Made by a program: the position numbers and the translations under genes. Positions 53,025 to 63,000 of a stretch of 64,000 bases of DNA are shown here, one piece after another; position 1 is the stretch's first letter, and the number at the start of each line of letters is the position of its first letter. The DNA is from Cetobacterium_A somerae. GTDB taxonomy: Bacteria; Fusobacteriota; Fusobacteriia; Fusobacteriales; Fusobacteriaceae. The notes under the pieces are model-generated. The model had not been told where the DNA came from, did no database searches, and worked only from the letters and a program-made list of their open reading frames with translations. Location: NCBI RefSeq assembly GCF_044784365.2, contig NZ_CP173070.2. One strand, written 5' to 3'.

Positions 53025-56000
53025 CTATTTTATATGTATTAAAATTTGAACAGTTTTCTCATATTTTCCTGGTTTAGCAGCTTTTATACTCTCTTTTGGA
53101 ATTGTTCCTTCTAAAGGTAAAATCACTTTTTGTCCTTTACCATCGTTTAATATCTCTTTTTTTATTTTATTCTGTTTCAAATTTAAATTTACAACCTTAA
53201 GTCTAGATGGTACTTCATCATCTAGGTATAAAGTATTTGGTTCAGGGCTAGCAGTTGAAATATCTAAAGAATAAGTTGGATTTATTATCGAATCGTTATA
53301 ATATAATTCTATATTTGTTTCCTTTATCTTATCTTCAGGATTTCCAATTTTATATATTTTTCCAAAATCTAAAACTCCTATAGAAGCTACAAAAAACTCT
53401 GGTATTTTAAATAAAATATCATATTCACAAGTTACTGAATTTAAATTTTCACTATCTTTATAAATTAATTTTACTTGATCAAATTTATTATTATTTTTCC
53501 AATATAAGGGTGCTATTATTAAATTATTTTCCTTATCCTTTATAACTTTTAAAATGGTTCCTCTTTCTAAAATGATTTTCTCATTATCAAGTAATTTTAA
53601 ATTAGTTCCATTTATAAAAATCTCTTCATTTACCTTAGGGGCTCTTGGAGCAAGACCAGAAATTATTTTAAAATCTAAGACCTCATTAGGATACTTTACC
53701 TTATGATCTGGCATTAGAATAATAGGATTGCTTTGACCTGGATTATATCTTGAACTTATACTAAATTCTCCAATCCCATTTTCTATATTAATCTCATTTT
53801 TATATGTATTTATTTTTAATCTATATATTCTACGAACATCTCCTGAAGGATCAATATGTTCCACAACTATATTATGAAAATCTGTTCCTTTTATACTATG
53901 TAAAGACATTTCAGTTCCATCATTAGTATAATTTAAAGTCAAATAAGCACTACTTGAATTTTTTTGAATTAAAATATTGGATAAAACTCCTTTACCGAAT
54001 TCATCAGTTTTCAACGTATGTTGAGTTCCATTTTCTAATTTTAATCTTATTGTATGCTCATAGTTGAGATTTTTCATAATCCCTTTTTCTACTAAAGGAA
54101 TTACAGTTTCTGGAGTTTCAATAGAATCATCTAACTTAAACTTAATAGGTGTATCATTTATATAATTTGATTTAAATCCTATCTCTCCACTTTTAATTAT
54201 TTTATCTTTTTTAATAATAATTGATGGAAAATCTATATACTTAACTTTATTTACATTTGCAACACTATTACTATTATTTGGTAAGTAAAAAAGTGTTTCA
54301 TTCAATGATGATGGTCTCGGAGAGTTTCTTGAATGAACAAAAGCTATTTTTTCATTTTTAGATATAAGCGGAATTTCTACTTTGTCTCCTGGTATAGTTC
54401 TAGAATACTCTATCATTTTTTTTACACTATCAGTTTTTATTGTATATTTCAATCCGCTACTAACTCTTTCTTTACCTGAGGTTGTCACTCCATTTTCTTC
54501 TATAGAAAATGCTCCCACCCCCAACACTTTTTTATTTGAAGTCGATTGAATATATGGATAAATATTTTTTAGTCCATCCTCTGTTGCATTATCAACTTTA
54601 TATTTTATCAATTCAGGAGAAGCTAAAATACTAGTTCTATCTGGTAACGAATACACTAAACTTAACTCTTTTCTATTTGAATCCGGTTGTTTTCCTCCAA
54701 TCCTTCTCCAATCTTCATTAACAGTATTTACTAAAGCTATTGTTGGAAAAATATTAGATGTACCACGTTCTCCACTAGTTTGTTGAAGAGCAAGCATTCC
54801 TAAAAAATCAAATCCTATTTCATCTTCATTATTAATATTAACTGTATCTAAAATTTCTAGTTTTTGTATAGTAGAAGTACTTGACATATATGGAAAATTA
54901 CTATCTTCCTCTTGTAATGATGCCCAAGTTATGTCTAAAGCATCTGCAATAGTGTATTCAACATCTCCATAACCTGTTGCTAATTTAATTGAAATTTTTA
55001 CATTTTCGAAACTATATTTTTCATTTTCTACTGGAGTTTTTTCATTTGTAAGTAAGTATTTCAATTCTGATACTTCATCTGGACTGGATAAGTATGTTCT
55101 ATCTCCACTAAAACGAATTTTTCCCTCAATACCATTATTTTCTAATACTACTTCTGGAACTTCTATTCTAACACCTTTTGCATCCCATAAAGTTTTTGTA
55201 ATCTCCTTACAATAATTCTGAAGTTTTAAATTTCCCAAATTTATATATTTTTCATTTATTTTTACTTTAATTTCTAGTCTTTTTTTTCCATCAACTACTT
55301 TTACATTATTTAGCAAAGTAGAACTTAATTTTGCTAAATATACTTCTGGATTAAATTCATTTAATTTTATATTATAATTATCTTCGATAATTATTCTACC
55401 AAATGCATTTTTATGTCTTAATGTGACTACATCTTCACCTGCTGATAAATTCCATTGCTTAATTCCAAAAGAAATCTCTGATGCAACTCCTTTTTTTAAA
55501 ATATACATATTTCCTTTTGTAGAACCATTAGTAGATGTTAATAAAACTGTTTCACTTAAATGTCCTACTGTGGTTGTTGTAATCTCTTTTATCAACTTAT
55601 TATTTAATAAAACCTCAATTTTATGCTGCTCCTCTATAATACTATATCCCTGCCATCCAGGTGTCATATTTGTTATATTTAAACTTGCAGGATGATTTAG
55701 ACTCGATAACATTGCATTTGGAAGCTTCAATCCATTGCTTTCTATGTCAAAAGTTCCAACTGTTGCTCCATCAGTTTTAGGAACTGGATTAAGAAAATTT
55801 AGATTTACATTGTTTCGCTTAATACCATCATTAATAATTACATATACTTTAGGAAAAGCTATTTTTTTAGCTATATGTTCTCCTGAAGAACTAAATTTTG
55901 GAGAATTTGAACTTTGAATTCCTTTTACTATTGAAAATTTATTTAAATCACTATTTTGCCAAGGTATTAAGATTCGTTCACTCTTAAGTTTATTTTTAGC

Positions 56001-59000
56001 CTCTGCATATTTTACAATTTTTTCTAAATTATCTTTTGAAAAGTCAATTTCAAAATTAACTTTTACTTTATTTTCACTTCCATCTCCAGTCCCAAGAGGA
56101 GTATAACCACCTACAGCTATATTTTTTTTACTCATTTCTCCTCTTTTGTATAAGAAAAACTTTTCTTTTCCTTGATGTGGAGTTTCTTTTATATTTATTG
56201 GAACAATTATATCTTCTTTTGAATTTTCTTCTTTTAACTCTAAAATTCCTATAGGAGTTATACTTACAGGATTAAGTGGTACGTTTGTAGAAAATTCCCA
56301 TCCTTCAAAAGCATCAACTCCAATTACTGGAAATATGGATTCATCTTTTAAATTTTGACTTACATTTATCCAGATTTCAGGTATCTCAACTTTAATTTCT
56401 CCATTAGAATCCTTTATAATTAATATATCCTTAATATCAGATGTTACTCTAAAATCTGGCTCTTTTATCTCTGAATCAAAATTTAAATTCATATAATAGT
56501 CTCTTCTAATTATTTTTATCGGAGAGCTTGGATCATAATGAGAAACTGGAATTTTTATAGTTTTTCCAGAAACATTATCAAGGCTTAAAATTTTAAATAC
56601 TGGATAATGATTTACATATTGACAACTTAAATATATTTTCCCTGTTTTATCATTTGTATAAAACTCTTTTTTCACTTCTTCACTATTTCCATTTTCATCC
56701 AATGATATCCAACCAGTTCCTTCTGTATTATATCCAAATAAATAAAAGCTTTCGTATAATAAAGATTTCATTCTCTTATTTTCTGTAGACTTAATATTTA
56801 TACCTTTTGCTAAATTAGTATTTTCAGTAAGATTAATAGGTTGATTTAAATCAAAATCATTAGATATAAATACATCTATAGTTTCAGAAATAAGATTTTT
56901 TCTAACTTTAATTTCTGGATAATTGTAATTATATACTTTCTTCTCAATTGTTTCTAAACTATCTGAAGCTGGAATAAAATATCCACTTTCATTCTTTTCT
57001 CCAAGTACAAGATTTATTTGTTCTAAACCTAATGGTTTAAAAATAATCTCTCTCGATCCATATTTTCGTATTTTTTCCATTAATCCCATAGTAGATTCTA
57101 AATTTATTGGCCTTGCTTTAACTTTTCCTTTAATCCATTCATGTTTATTATAATTTTCTTTTATTCCAAAACTTCCTAAAACACTATAGTTCTCTATAGA
57201 ACCTCTAGTTATGATAGCATCTGATCCAGGATTTGTTTCGATTTCATCTATATAAACATTCATATCAATATCACCTAAAGCACTTAAATATTTTACAGTT
57301 ACCATCTCTTTTTCAATTCCATGGGGGGAAGTTAAACTATTCCATCCCCAACCTTTTTCGCTATTCATAGGTGCTTTTGGTCCCAATGCTATAATAGGAA
57401 ACACTGTTTTATCTTCATTATTAGTCTCTGTACCTAAATTTTGCCAATTTTCAATAGTAGCTAATGTATACACATTATCTTCATTTAAAGTTTCACTATC
57501 TTCTATTACTATTTGGTTAATATTAACTCTTCTATCTAAATATGTTGGAATAATTTTTTTAGGAAGTTTTTCAACTAAAATTTTAGGTAAAGAATTTTTT
57601 ACTATATCATTCTCCTTAGATTTTCTACTCGGAAGATAGCAATTTTGACCATAATTTTCAAAATCTCCTGGAGATAAAGAGTACGTGTAGTTTTCATCAT
57701 AACTTAAAGGTATAATCTTTGCTTCATTTGTTTCATTTACTAAACTCTTTAAAATTTCAGCTAAATTTTTACCTAAAATATAGAACCCAATTTTTGTATT
57801 TATTTTATTTGTGACAGGATTTACAACTCCTGCCCCCACAGCAGTATAAAATGTCTCTGAAGATGGTTTTTCTAATGCTGATCCTGCGGTTACAATATGT
57901 CTATAACTAAAATCTGTTATATCTGGTATTAAATTCATAACTCCTGTTGCTGTAGAAGAATTTAAATTGACTCGATATGGTTGCTTTAATTTCTGTTCAA
58001 AATATCCTCCATTATTTACTTCATTTCCTAAATAAATAGCAGGAAAGAGATTCATTCCTGATAATGATTTTTTTAGTGCTAAACTTATATTTTTAGGAGT
58101 ATAAAAGCTATATATTTTATCTGGATATTTAGCTGTCCCATCACTGTTAAACTCATCTTTTACAAGGGATTCTCTTATTAAAATATCATTATCAGCTGGA
58201 TTATTGTATTCAAAATACTCTTTTAAGTCCACTTCTATTGAACTGCCTTTATTTATATTTAAATAATGAATTTTTTTGATATTTCCATCTAAATCTTTAT
58301 GAATAATTTTAAAACGATAACTTTCTTTGTTAGAATAGTGAATTTGTAGATTAAACTCTCCTGATGGAACAAAAGTTAATGATACTTGTCCTGATGGATT
58401 TCTAATCTCTTTCCAATCTTGAGAATTCTTTTCTCTTCTAATCTCTCTTTTTTCTGAACTTCCAGAACCTTCATCGTAGAGTTCTGTTATACTCCCACTT
58501 TCATTTGTTAAAATACCATTTATAAACCCATTATTAAAATCATGTTTTTTTACATTGATATCTGGATATGGCTCTGGTATAGATCCTACCCATCTTGAAT
58601 TAAGAGGAGTTCCATTTGAATCAAAATAAATTACTCTACCATAATCACTAAATCCGTTATTATAATAAACTGTAACTTCTCTCTCTTCAATTGCTACATT
58701 ATTTTCAAGAATTTTTATATCACCTTTAAAAATTTTAATAATGTTTTTAGTATTTTTATCTAAAACTCCAATGTATATTTCTGATGGAAGTTCCTCTTTT
58801 GATATATCAATTCGAAGCTTTTTAAATCCATTTACTTCAATAACCTTATATTCAAACTTTGACCTTGCTAACTCTCTATTTTTATAATTTCTAGTTTTTT
58901 TACCACCACTAGTTACTTCTGAAGTTGCTTCTATAGAATCACTAATAAATAACTCGTAGTTATTAACATCTATATCTCTCAATTTTTTTGCTGATTTATA

Positions 59001-59258
59001 ATTAGAAAAATCTATATAAAGAGCTTTTTCACTTGAAATAAAATATATATTATCCAATATTTCACTTTTAATCTTTGTAACCTCTATATTTAGTTCTGCA
59101 GGCTTTGTTCTTCTCGGTAGCGCCTCTATTTGCTCTAACTCTGGTGCTATTTTTTCTGGTAAATCTGGTGAATTACTACTTCCTATAACTCCTGAAAATA
59201 GAATTGAAAATATTATAATAAAAAAGAGCTTGTGGAAACTCTTTAACCTTTTGCTCAT
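53025..59258 (-). CDS. giant exported protein of a chaperone-usher-like operon, with about four large repeated modules
   Basis: The 2077-residue protein has a signal peptide (SFHKLFFIIIFSILFSGVIG), then a Pro-rich segment (LPEKIAPELEQIEALPRR). Four diverged copies of one module follow. Each opens with a 'FP-I-L' line (LFPAIYLG near 410, VFPIIALG near 625, IFPVIGVD near 1035, IFPTIALV near 1510), then a G-GAF-like line, a helical K-rich line (ILKSLVNE, LMEKIRKYG, IVKYAEAK, MIEYSRTI) and an 'IP' strand. The end, PGKYEKTVQILIHIK, looks like the last strand of a pilin. It starts with a 4-base overlap (ATGA) of the previous gene. It is probably a tip adhesin or a large surface fibre; no named family is recognised. 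Confidence 0.75.
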   Translation of the reverse strand: MSKRLKSFHKLFFIIIFSILFSGVIGSSNSPDLPEKIAPELEQIEALPRRTKPAELNIEVTKIKSEILDNIYFISSEKALYIDFSNYKSAKKLRDIDVNNYELFISDSIEATSEVTSGGKKTRNYKNRELARSKFEYKVIEVNGFKKLRIDISKEELPSEIYIGVLDKNTKNIIKIFKGDIKILENNVAIEEREVTVYYNNGFSDYGRVIYFDSNGTPLNSRWVGSIPEPYPDINVKKHDFNNGFINGILTNESGSITELYDEGSGSSEKREIRREKNSQDWKEIRNPSGQVSLTFVPSGEFNLQIHYSNKESYRFKIIHKDLDGNIKKIHYLNINKGSSIEVDLKEYFEYNNPADNDILIRESLVKDEFNSDGTAKYPDKIYSFYTPKNISLALKKSLSGMNLFPAIYLGNEVNNGGYFEQKLKQPYRVNLNSSTATGVMNLIPDITDFSYRHIVTAGSALEKPSSETFYTAVGAGVVNPVTNKINTKIGFYILGKNLAEILKSLVNETNEAKIIPLSYDENYTYSLSPGDFENYGQNCYLPSRKSKENDIVKNSLPKILVEKLPKKIIPTYLDRRVNINQIVIEDSETLNEDNVYTLATIENWQNLGTETNNEDKTVFPIIALGPKAPMNSEKGWGWNSLTSPHGIEKEMVTVKYLSALGDIDMNVYIDEIETNPGSDAIITRGSIENYSVLGSFGIKENYNKHEWIKGKVKARPINLESTMGLMEKIRKYGSREIIFKPLGLEQINLVLGEKNESGYFIPASDSLETIEKKVYNYNYPEIKVRKNLISETIDVFISNDFDLNQPINLTENTNLAKGINIKSTENKRMKSLLYESFYLFGYNTEGTGWISLDENGNSEEVKKEFYTNDKTGKIYLSCQYVNHYPVFKILSLDNVSGKTIKIPVSHYDPSSPIKIIRRDYYMNLNFDSEIKEPDFRVTSDIKDILIIKDSNGEIKVEIPEIWINVSQNLKDESIFPVIGVDAFEGWEFSTNVPLNPVSITPIGILELKEENSKEDIIVPINIKETPHQGKEKFFLYKRGEMSKKNIAVGGYTPLGTGDGSENKVKVNFEIDFSKDNLEKIVKYAEAKNKLKSERILIPWQNSDLNKFSIVKGIQSSNSPKFSSSGEHIAKKIAFPKVYVIINDGIKRNNVNLNFLNPVPKTDGATVGTFDIESNGLKLPNAMLSSLNHPASLNITNMTPGWQGYSIIEEQHKIEVLLNNKLIKEITTTTVGHLSETVLLTSTNGSTKGNMYILKKGVASEISFGIKQWNLSAGEDVVTLRHKNAFGRIIIEDNYNIKLNEFNPEVYLAKLSSTLLNNVKVVDGKKRLEIKVKINEKYINLGNLKLQNYCKEITKTLWDAKGVRIEVPEVVLENNGIEGKIRFSGDRTYLSSPDEVSELKYLLTNEKTPVENEKYSFENVKISIKLATGYGDVEYTIADALDITWASLQEEDSNFPYMSSTSTIQKLEILDTVNINNEDEIGFDFLGMLALQQTSGERGTSNIFPTIALVNTVNEDWRRIGGKQPDSNRKELSLVYSLPDRTSILASPELIKYKVDNATEDGLKNIYPYIQSTSNKKVLGVGAFSIEENGVTTSGKERVSSGLKYTIKTDSVKKMIEYSRTIPGDKVEIPLISKNEKIAFVHSRNSPRPSSLNETLFYLPNNSNSVANVNKVKYIDFPSIIIKKDKIIKSGEIGFKSNYINDTPIKFKLDDSIETPETVIPLVEKGIMKNLNYEHTIRLKLENGTQHTLKTDEFGKGVLSNILIQKNSSSAYLTLNYTNDGTEMSLHSIKGTDFHNIVVEHIDPSGDVRRIYRLKINTYKNEINIENGIGEFSISSRYNPGQSNPIILMPDHKVKYPNEVLDFKIISGLAPRAPKVNEEIFINGTNLKLLDNEKIILERGTILKVIKDKENNLIIAPLYWKNNNKFDQVKLIYKDSENLNSVTCEYDILFKIPEFFVASIGVLDFGKIYKIGNPEDKIKETNIELYYNDSIINPTYSLDISTASPEPNTLYLDDEVPSRLKVVNLNLKQNKIKKEILNDGKGQKVILPLEGTIPKESIKAAKPGKYEKTVQILIHIK

Positions 59259-59803
59259 AGCCCTCCCCCCACATTTTTATTTGGCATCTCATCTGGAAAT
59301 ACTGGTAAAATTTGTGGCTTATCTGCTAAATTTTCATTATCAGGTGTTGGCTCTACTGGTTTTGTATTTACATTGACCAGCGAATATACTCCCATAATTA
59401 TGGGTAGTTGTCCAACATACTCTCCCTCTATAACTTCAATACTTTCACCTCTATCTAATTCACGTCTATCTAAAATAGCGTAGAATTTAACTAACTCTCT
59501 TTCGTTTTCAAGTATTATCTCATTTTGTTTTCTATCCATTCCAACTTTTTCAACTTTTACCCATTTTTTTCTATTTGTCATATTAATAAAATTTGGAAAT
59601 TTAAAGGTAATTCTCTTTCCTAAATCTTTTTCTTTATCAGTTGTATAAATCTCCACATGAGATACAGCTACAACTTGATTAGGACCAACCTCTGTATGAT
59701 TTATATCTCGAAACCTAAGAGGTTCAACTATTTTTACTTTTATCTCACTAAAACTCATTGAAAAGATAGTCATAAAGACTATCAGAACTATATTTTTTTT
59801 CAT
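59255..59803 (-). CDS. small exported protein of the pilus operon, possible minor subunit
   Basis: The 182-residue protein has a signal peptide (MKKNIVLIVFMTIFSMSFSE). The mature part is beta-rich: KIVEPLRFRDINHTEVGP near residue 25, then strands ending in EYVGQLPIIMGVYSLVNV, which resembles the closing beta-strand of pilus subunits. The last 35 residues are Pro-rich (KPVEPTPDN, ILPVFPDEMP). I do not recognise the family. It is between another small exported protein gene (2-bp gap) and the giant gene (4-bp overlap), so the three are translated together. A minor subunit or linker is plausible. Confidence 0.65.
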   Translation of the reverse strand: MKKNIVLIVFMTIFSMSFSEIKVKIVEPLRFRDINHTEVGPNQVVAVSHVEIYTTDKEKDLGKRITFKFPNFINMTNRKKWVKVEKVGMDRKQNEIILENERELVKFYAILDRRELDRGESIEVIEGEYVGQLPIIMGVYSLVNVNTKPVEPTPDNENLADKPQILPVFPDEMPNKNVGGGL

Positions 59804-59805
59804 GA

Positions 59806-60369
59806 CTATCTCCTCTCATTTAATTCAACAGTTATGTAAACCTTTTTTTTATGTACACCCTCTCGAGTTATATTTTTACCATCTATAAATAAATAGTTAT
59901 CAGTAACTAGCTTTTTATTAATATACTTTGGAGAGTATATAAACGTGTCTAAAATCCCGTCACCATCTATATCTATCTCAGTTTCACTATAATTTAAAAT
60001 ATAAAAGTTTTGTTTATCTGGCTCTTTATTCATCTCTAGTTCAAATGGTATTGTCAATTGTTGATTATCAACAACTAAAGCTTTAATATCTACATCTGTT
60101 ATAATTTCTAGAGGTACAACCGCTTTAACTTTTGTGTCTAAATGTATTGTATATGAATCTTCTAGTTTCCACTTTACCTCTTCTCCATTTCCACCTGTTG
60201 TAGACTCTTCACTAGGTAAAGCTGGAATAAGAGGTATAGCTGGTAAAAGATTTGGCTGATTTTCGTAGTCCTCTGGTAAAAGAGGCAAGGTAGTTGGTAT
60301 ATGAACCAACTCACTTGCCAATATATTACAACTTAGAAGGGCTAGTATTAGAACTAATAACTTTTTCAT
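59806..60369 (-). CDS. small exported protein with Pro-rich start and a calcium-loop motif
   Basis: The start at 60369 follows AGGGAGG and begins the signal peptide MKKLLVLILALLSCNILAS; an in-frame ATG at 60384 is upstream of the ribosome-binding site. The 187-residue protein has a Pro-rich segment (TTLPLLPEDYENQPNLLPAI, about residues 26-45), then beta-strands with a DxDGDG loop (EIDIDGDGILDTF) that could bind calcium. It ends KKVYITVELNERR, like a pilin end strand. It overlaps the usher stop by 44 bases, so translation is coupled to it. Function unknown; a pilus subunit or adaptor is suggested by context. Confidence 0.65.
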   Translation of the reverse strand: MKKLLVLILALLSCNILASELVHIPTTLPLLPEDYENQPNLLPAIPLIPALPSEESTTGGNGEEVKWKLEDSYTIHLDTKVKAVVPLEIITDVDIKALVVDNQQLTIPFELEMNKEPDKQNFYILNYSETEIDIDGDGILDTFIYSPKYINKKLVTDNYLFIDGKNITREGVHKKKVYITVELNERR

Positions 60370-62983
60370 ACTTTCCTCCCTCACTTAAGAATATCTGCTT
60401 AAGTGTTAATCTATCTCTATCTAAGTGGATAATAAATCTATTCTCTCTATCATCATAGTATCCCAACACCACATTTTCAGCGATTTTTTTGGCTTTATTA
60501 TCCACACCTATATACTCAACTTGTAGCATATATTTTCTAGCATATAATCCACTAACTTCAAATGTTCCATCACTTTCTGGATTTAAATACTCTATTAATT
60601 TTCCTTTTTCATCTAAAACTTTAATAAGTATATTTTCAAATAATCCTTCTTTTTCTTTATCTTTTAGATTTAAACTTTTATCCACTTGAATCTCACCAAC
60701 TATAGTAACCATTGGTTTTATAGGAATGTGAGCTGTTACTGTTCCAACTTGTTGGCCTAGTATTTTTATCTTTGTATCTCCAATTGTATATGATGGTTTT
60801 CTAATTGTTGGTTTCATATCATAAACTATTTTATTTGGAACTCCAAAGAACATAGCTTCTCCATTTTCATCTGTATCTATCTCTTGATCTCCAATTTTTA
60901 CAGCTACATAGTCTACCCTTTCTTCATCAGCATCCATAACTCCATTGTCATTTTTGTCTAAGAAAGTTACAACTTTAACTCTTGTACTATCCATACTTTC
61001 TAATGGTTTTCTGATATTTTTTAAATCCACAACTCTATTTATACCAGCAGAGTATCTTTGAGCACCACTTTCATCAAAGTTAACTTCACTTCTAAACCAG
61101 TTATCATAATCTAAAGTAAATCTAAATGTAAACTTCTCTTTATACGAATCTGAATATCCAAATTCCAATGAATAATCAAATATACTAAAGATGTTTTTAT
61201 TTGTAAGCTTTAAAGTTGTTTCTAAATCTTTTCCATCCTCTAACCAGTAGTTTGTAAGTTGTACATTATACTTTTTAAATCCATTGTAATACATATTAAC
61301 TTCATAACTATCCTCTTGATTTAAGGACTTATTGTAATCTAGAGAAAGTAGAAAATCTTTCCAACCTTTGCTAATATTTAATCCAACGCTTTCGTCATTG
61401 TCATCATCTTGATCTATATTGTATTTTGTTTTACTCCACTCATAATTAATTTGGAAAATCCCTGTTGGATTGTATGTTATAGAGTAATTTTCATCTGATT
61501 TCTCATCAAAATACTTTCCATAGTGTGCTCTATCAACTATAAATCTAAAATCTTTTATATCTATTTGAAATGTTCCATCGTATGAATATCTATCTTTATT
61601 ACTAACTCCCTCGTCATTAACTACACTTGTATTTAGTGCTCGTTCTGTTCCTAGAACTAAAGTGTATGGAAATCTATAAATATAGTTACTGTATACAACC
61701 TCTCCTCTAACGTGTTCTAAATACTCAATTCGATTGTCTCCAACGTCCTCTGGTTCATGAACATACCCTAATCCTAAAGTAAGATTTTGAGTGATACCAT
61801 GATATAGATTAGCATTTATTGAATATCTATCATATTGATCCATTTCACGGAAAGAGATATCATACTCTGTTTCTCCCCTGTTTTGTTGGAAGTAGTTTGC
61901 AGCAGTATCTATGTCTATTGTGTATATTCTTCCATCTGGTTGATAAACTCTTAAAGTATAACGTCTGTTCTCTTGAATCTCTGAGTTATCAAACTCCACT
62001 GTTCCATCAACAGCATCTTTAACTTCAATTGGAAATCCTAAGTACAATAACTCTACTCTACTTCCAATTGGCACAGTTTCTTGAATTACATAGTTTTTAC
62101 CTTTAATGTAATAACCACGCTCTTTTCTAAAGCTTGCTGCCCACTCTCTAGCTCCTCCGCTACCATTATTTTCAAGTTTTAAAGAGTGGTTTTTATAAAC
62201 ATCAGGATAGTATAAGCTTATATTTCCAAGTTCATTGTTTCTCACATCATAAGCTGCTGTGAACTCTCCGTAAAGTAGTGGTCCTTGATATTCTAAATTT
62301 CCTGTCCAATCAGTTTCCATTTTCCTATCTTCAGAATCTTTTCCAGCCTTACTTAAAACTCCTTGAAAATCAAAACGCATATATCCCACATCAAATAGAG
62401 TACGCTCACTTGTAAACATAAGTTCCCCAGCGTTCTCAGCATCTATTAATCCATCTTTAACATTTGCTAAATATGCTTCTATCTCTGCTGATGTTTCAAA
62501 ACTAAGTCTCATTGAAACACTTGAGTTTTCTTGATCTAAGTATAACTCTCTTAAAAGTAGTTCTTTAAACTTTTCACTCTCTACAAAGAAATCACTTTGC
62601 TCGACTATAACATAGGGATCACTTGGTTTTAATATAATCTCTCTAACATCTGTTCCTAAAGTTGCTTTTAAAATCTCACTTTGTATAGCATAGTCCTTAA
62701 ATCCTATTGCATTAAATAGATTTACAACAGGAAGGTATGTTTTATTATCTTGAACTATAACTGGGTAAACATCACTAACTTTTGCTCCATTAACTTTTAA
62801 ATTGAAAAAGTTTTCTCTCTCTTGAACTCCTTCAAGTTCGTTCAAAAAAATTTGATACTCTTCATCTGTTATCATATTTAAACTTTTTAACTCTTTTAAT
62901 TCATCCAAAGTAAATTCTGATGAATAACTTAATAATGTAGAACATAAAAATGCCAATAGATATATTACTAATTTTAATTTCAA
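60326..62983 (-). CDS. outer-membrane usher-like protein of a fimbrial system
   Basis: The 885-residue protein starts with TTG at 62983 after AGAGGGGG and has a signal peptide (MKLKLVIYLLAFLCSTLLSYSS). A small N-terminal domain is followed by a long stretch of alternating aromatic beta-strands with YxGxF-like turns (about 190-660), as in the 24-strand usher barrel. A plug-like insertion (VPIGSRVELLYLGFPIEVKDAVDGTVEF) is near residue 310, and the C-terminal part begins with a calcium-type loop DKNDNGVMDADE near 676 and has two Ig-like segments. This is the order of CFA/CS1- or TcfC-type ushers. It pairs with the chaperone gene 17 bp upstream. Confidence 0.82.
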   Translation of the reverse strand: MKLKLVIYLLAFLCSTLLSYSSEFTLDELKELKSLNMITDEEYQIFLNELEGVQERENFFNLKVNGAKVSDVYPVIVQDNKTYLPVVNLFNAIGFKDYAIQSEILKATLGTDVREIILKPSDPYVIVEQSDFFVESEKFKELLLRELYLDQENSSVSMRLSFETSAEIEAYLANVKDGLIDAENAGELMFTSERTLFDVGYMRFDFQGVLSKAGKDSEDRKMETDWTGNLEYQGPLLYGEFTAAYDVRNNELGNISLYYPDVYKNHSLKLENNGSGGAREWAASFRKERGYYIKGKNYVIQETVPIGSRVELLYLGFPIEVKDAVDGTVEFDNSEIQENRRYTLRVYQPDGRIYTIDIDTAANYFQQNRGETEYDISFREMDQYDRYSINANLYHGITQNLTLGLGYVHEPEDVGDNRIEYLEHVRGEVVYSNYIYRFPYTLVLGTERALNTSVVNDEGVSNKDRYSYDGTFQIDIKDFRFIVDRAHYGKYFDEKSDENYSITYNPTGIFQINYEWSKTKYNIDQDDDNDESVGLNISKGWKDFLLSLDYNKSLNQEDSYEVNMYYNGFKKYNVQLTNYWLEDGKDLETTLKLTNKNIFSIFDYSLEFGYSDSYKEKFTFRFTLDYDNWFRSEVNFDESGAQRYSAGINRVVDLKNIRKPLESMDSTRVKVVTFLDKNDNGVMDADEERVDYVAVKIGDQEIDTDENGEAMFFGVPNKIVYDMKPTIRKPSYTIGDTKIKILGQQVGTVTAHIPIKPMVTIVGEIQVDKSLNLKDKEKEGLFENILIKVLDEKGKLIEYLNPESDGTFEVSGLYARKYMLQVEYIGVDNKAKKIAENVVLGYYDDRENRFIIHLDRDRLTLKQIFLSEGGKYEKVISSNTSPSKL

Positions 62984-63000
62984 GACTACACCCCCTCTAG

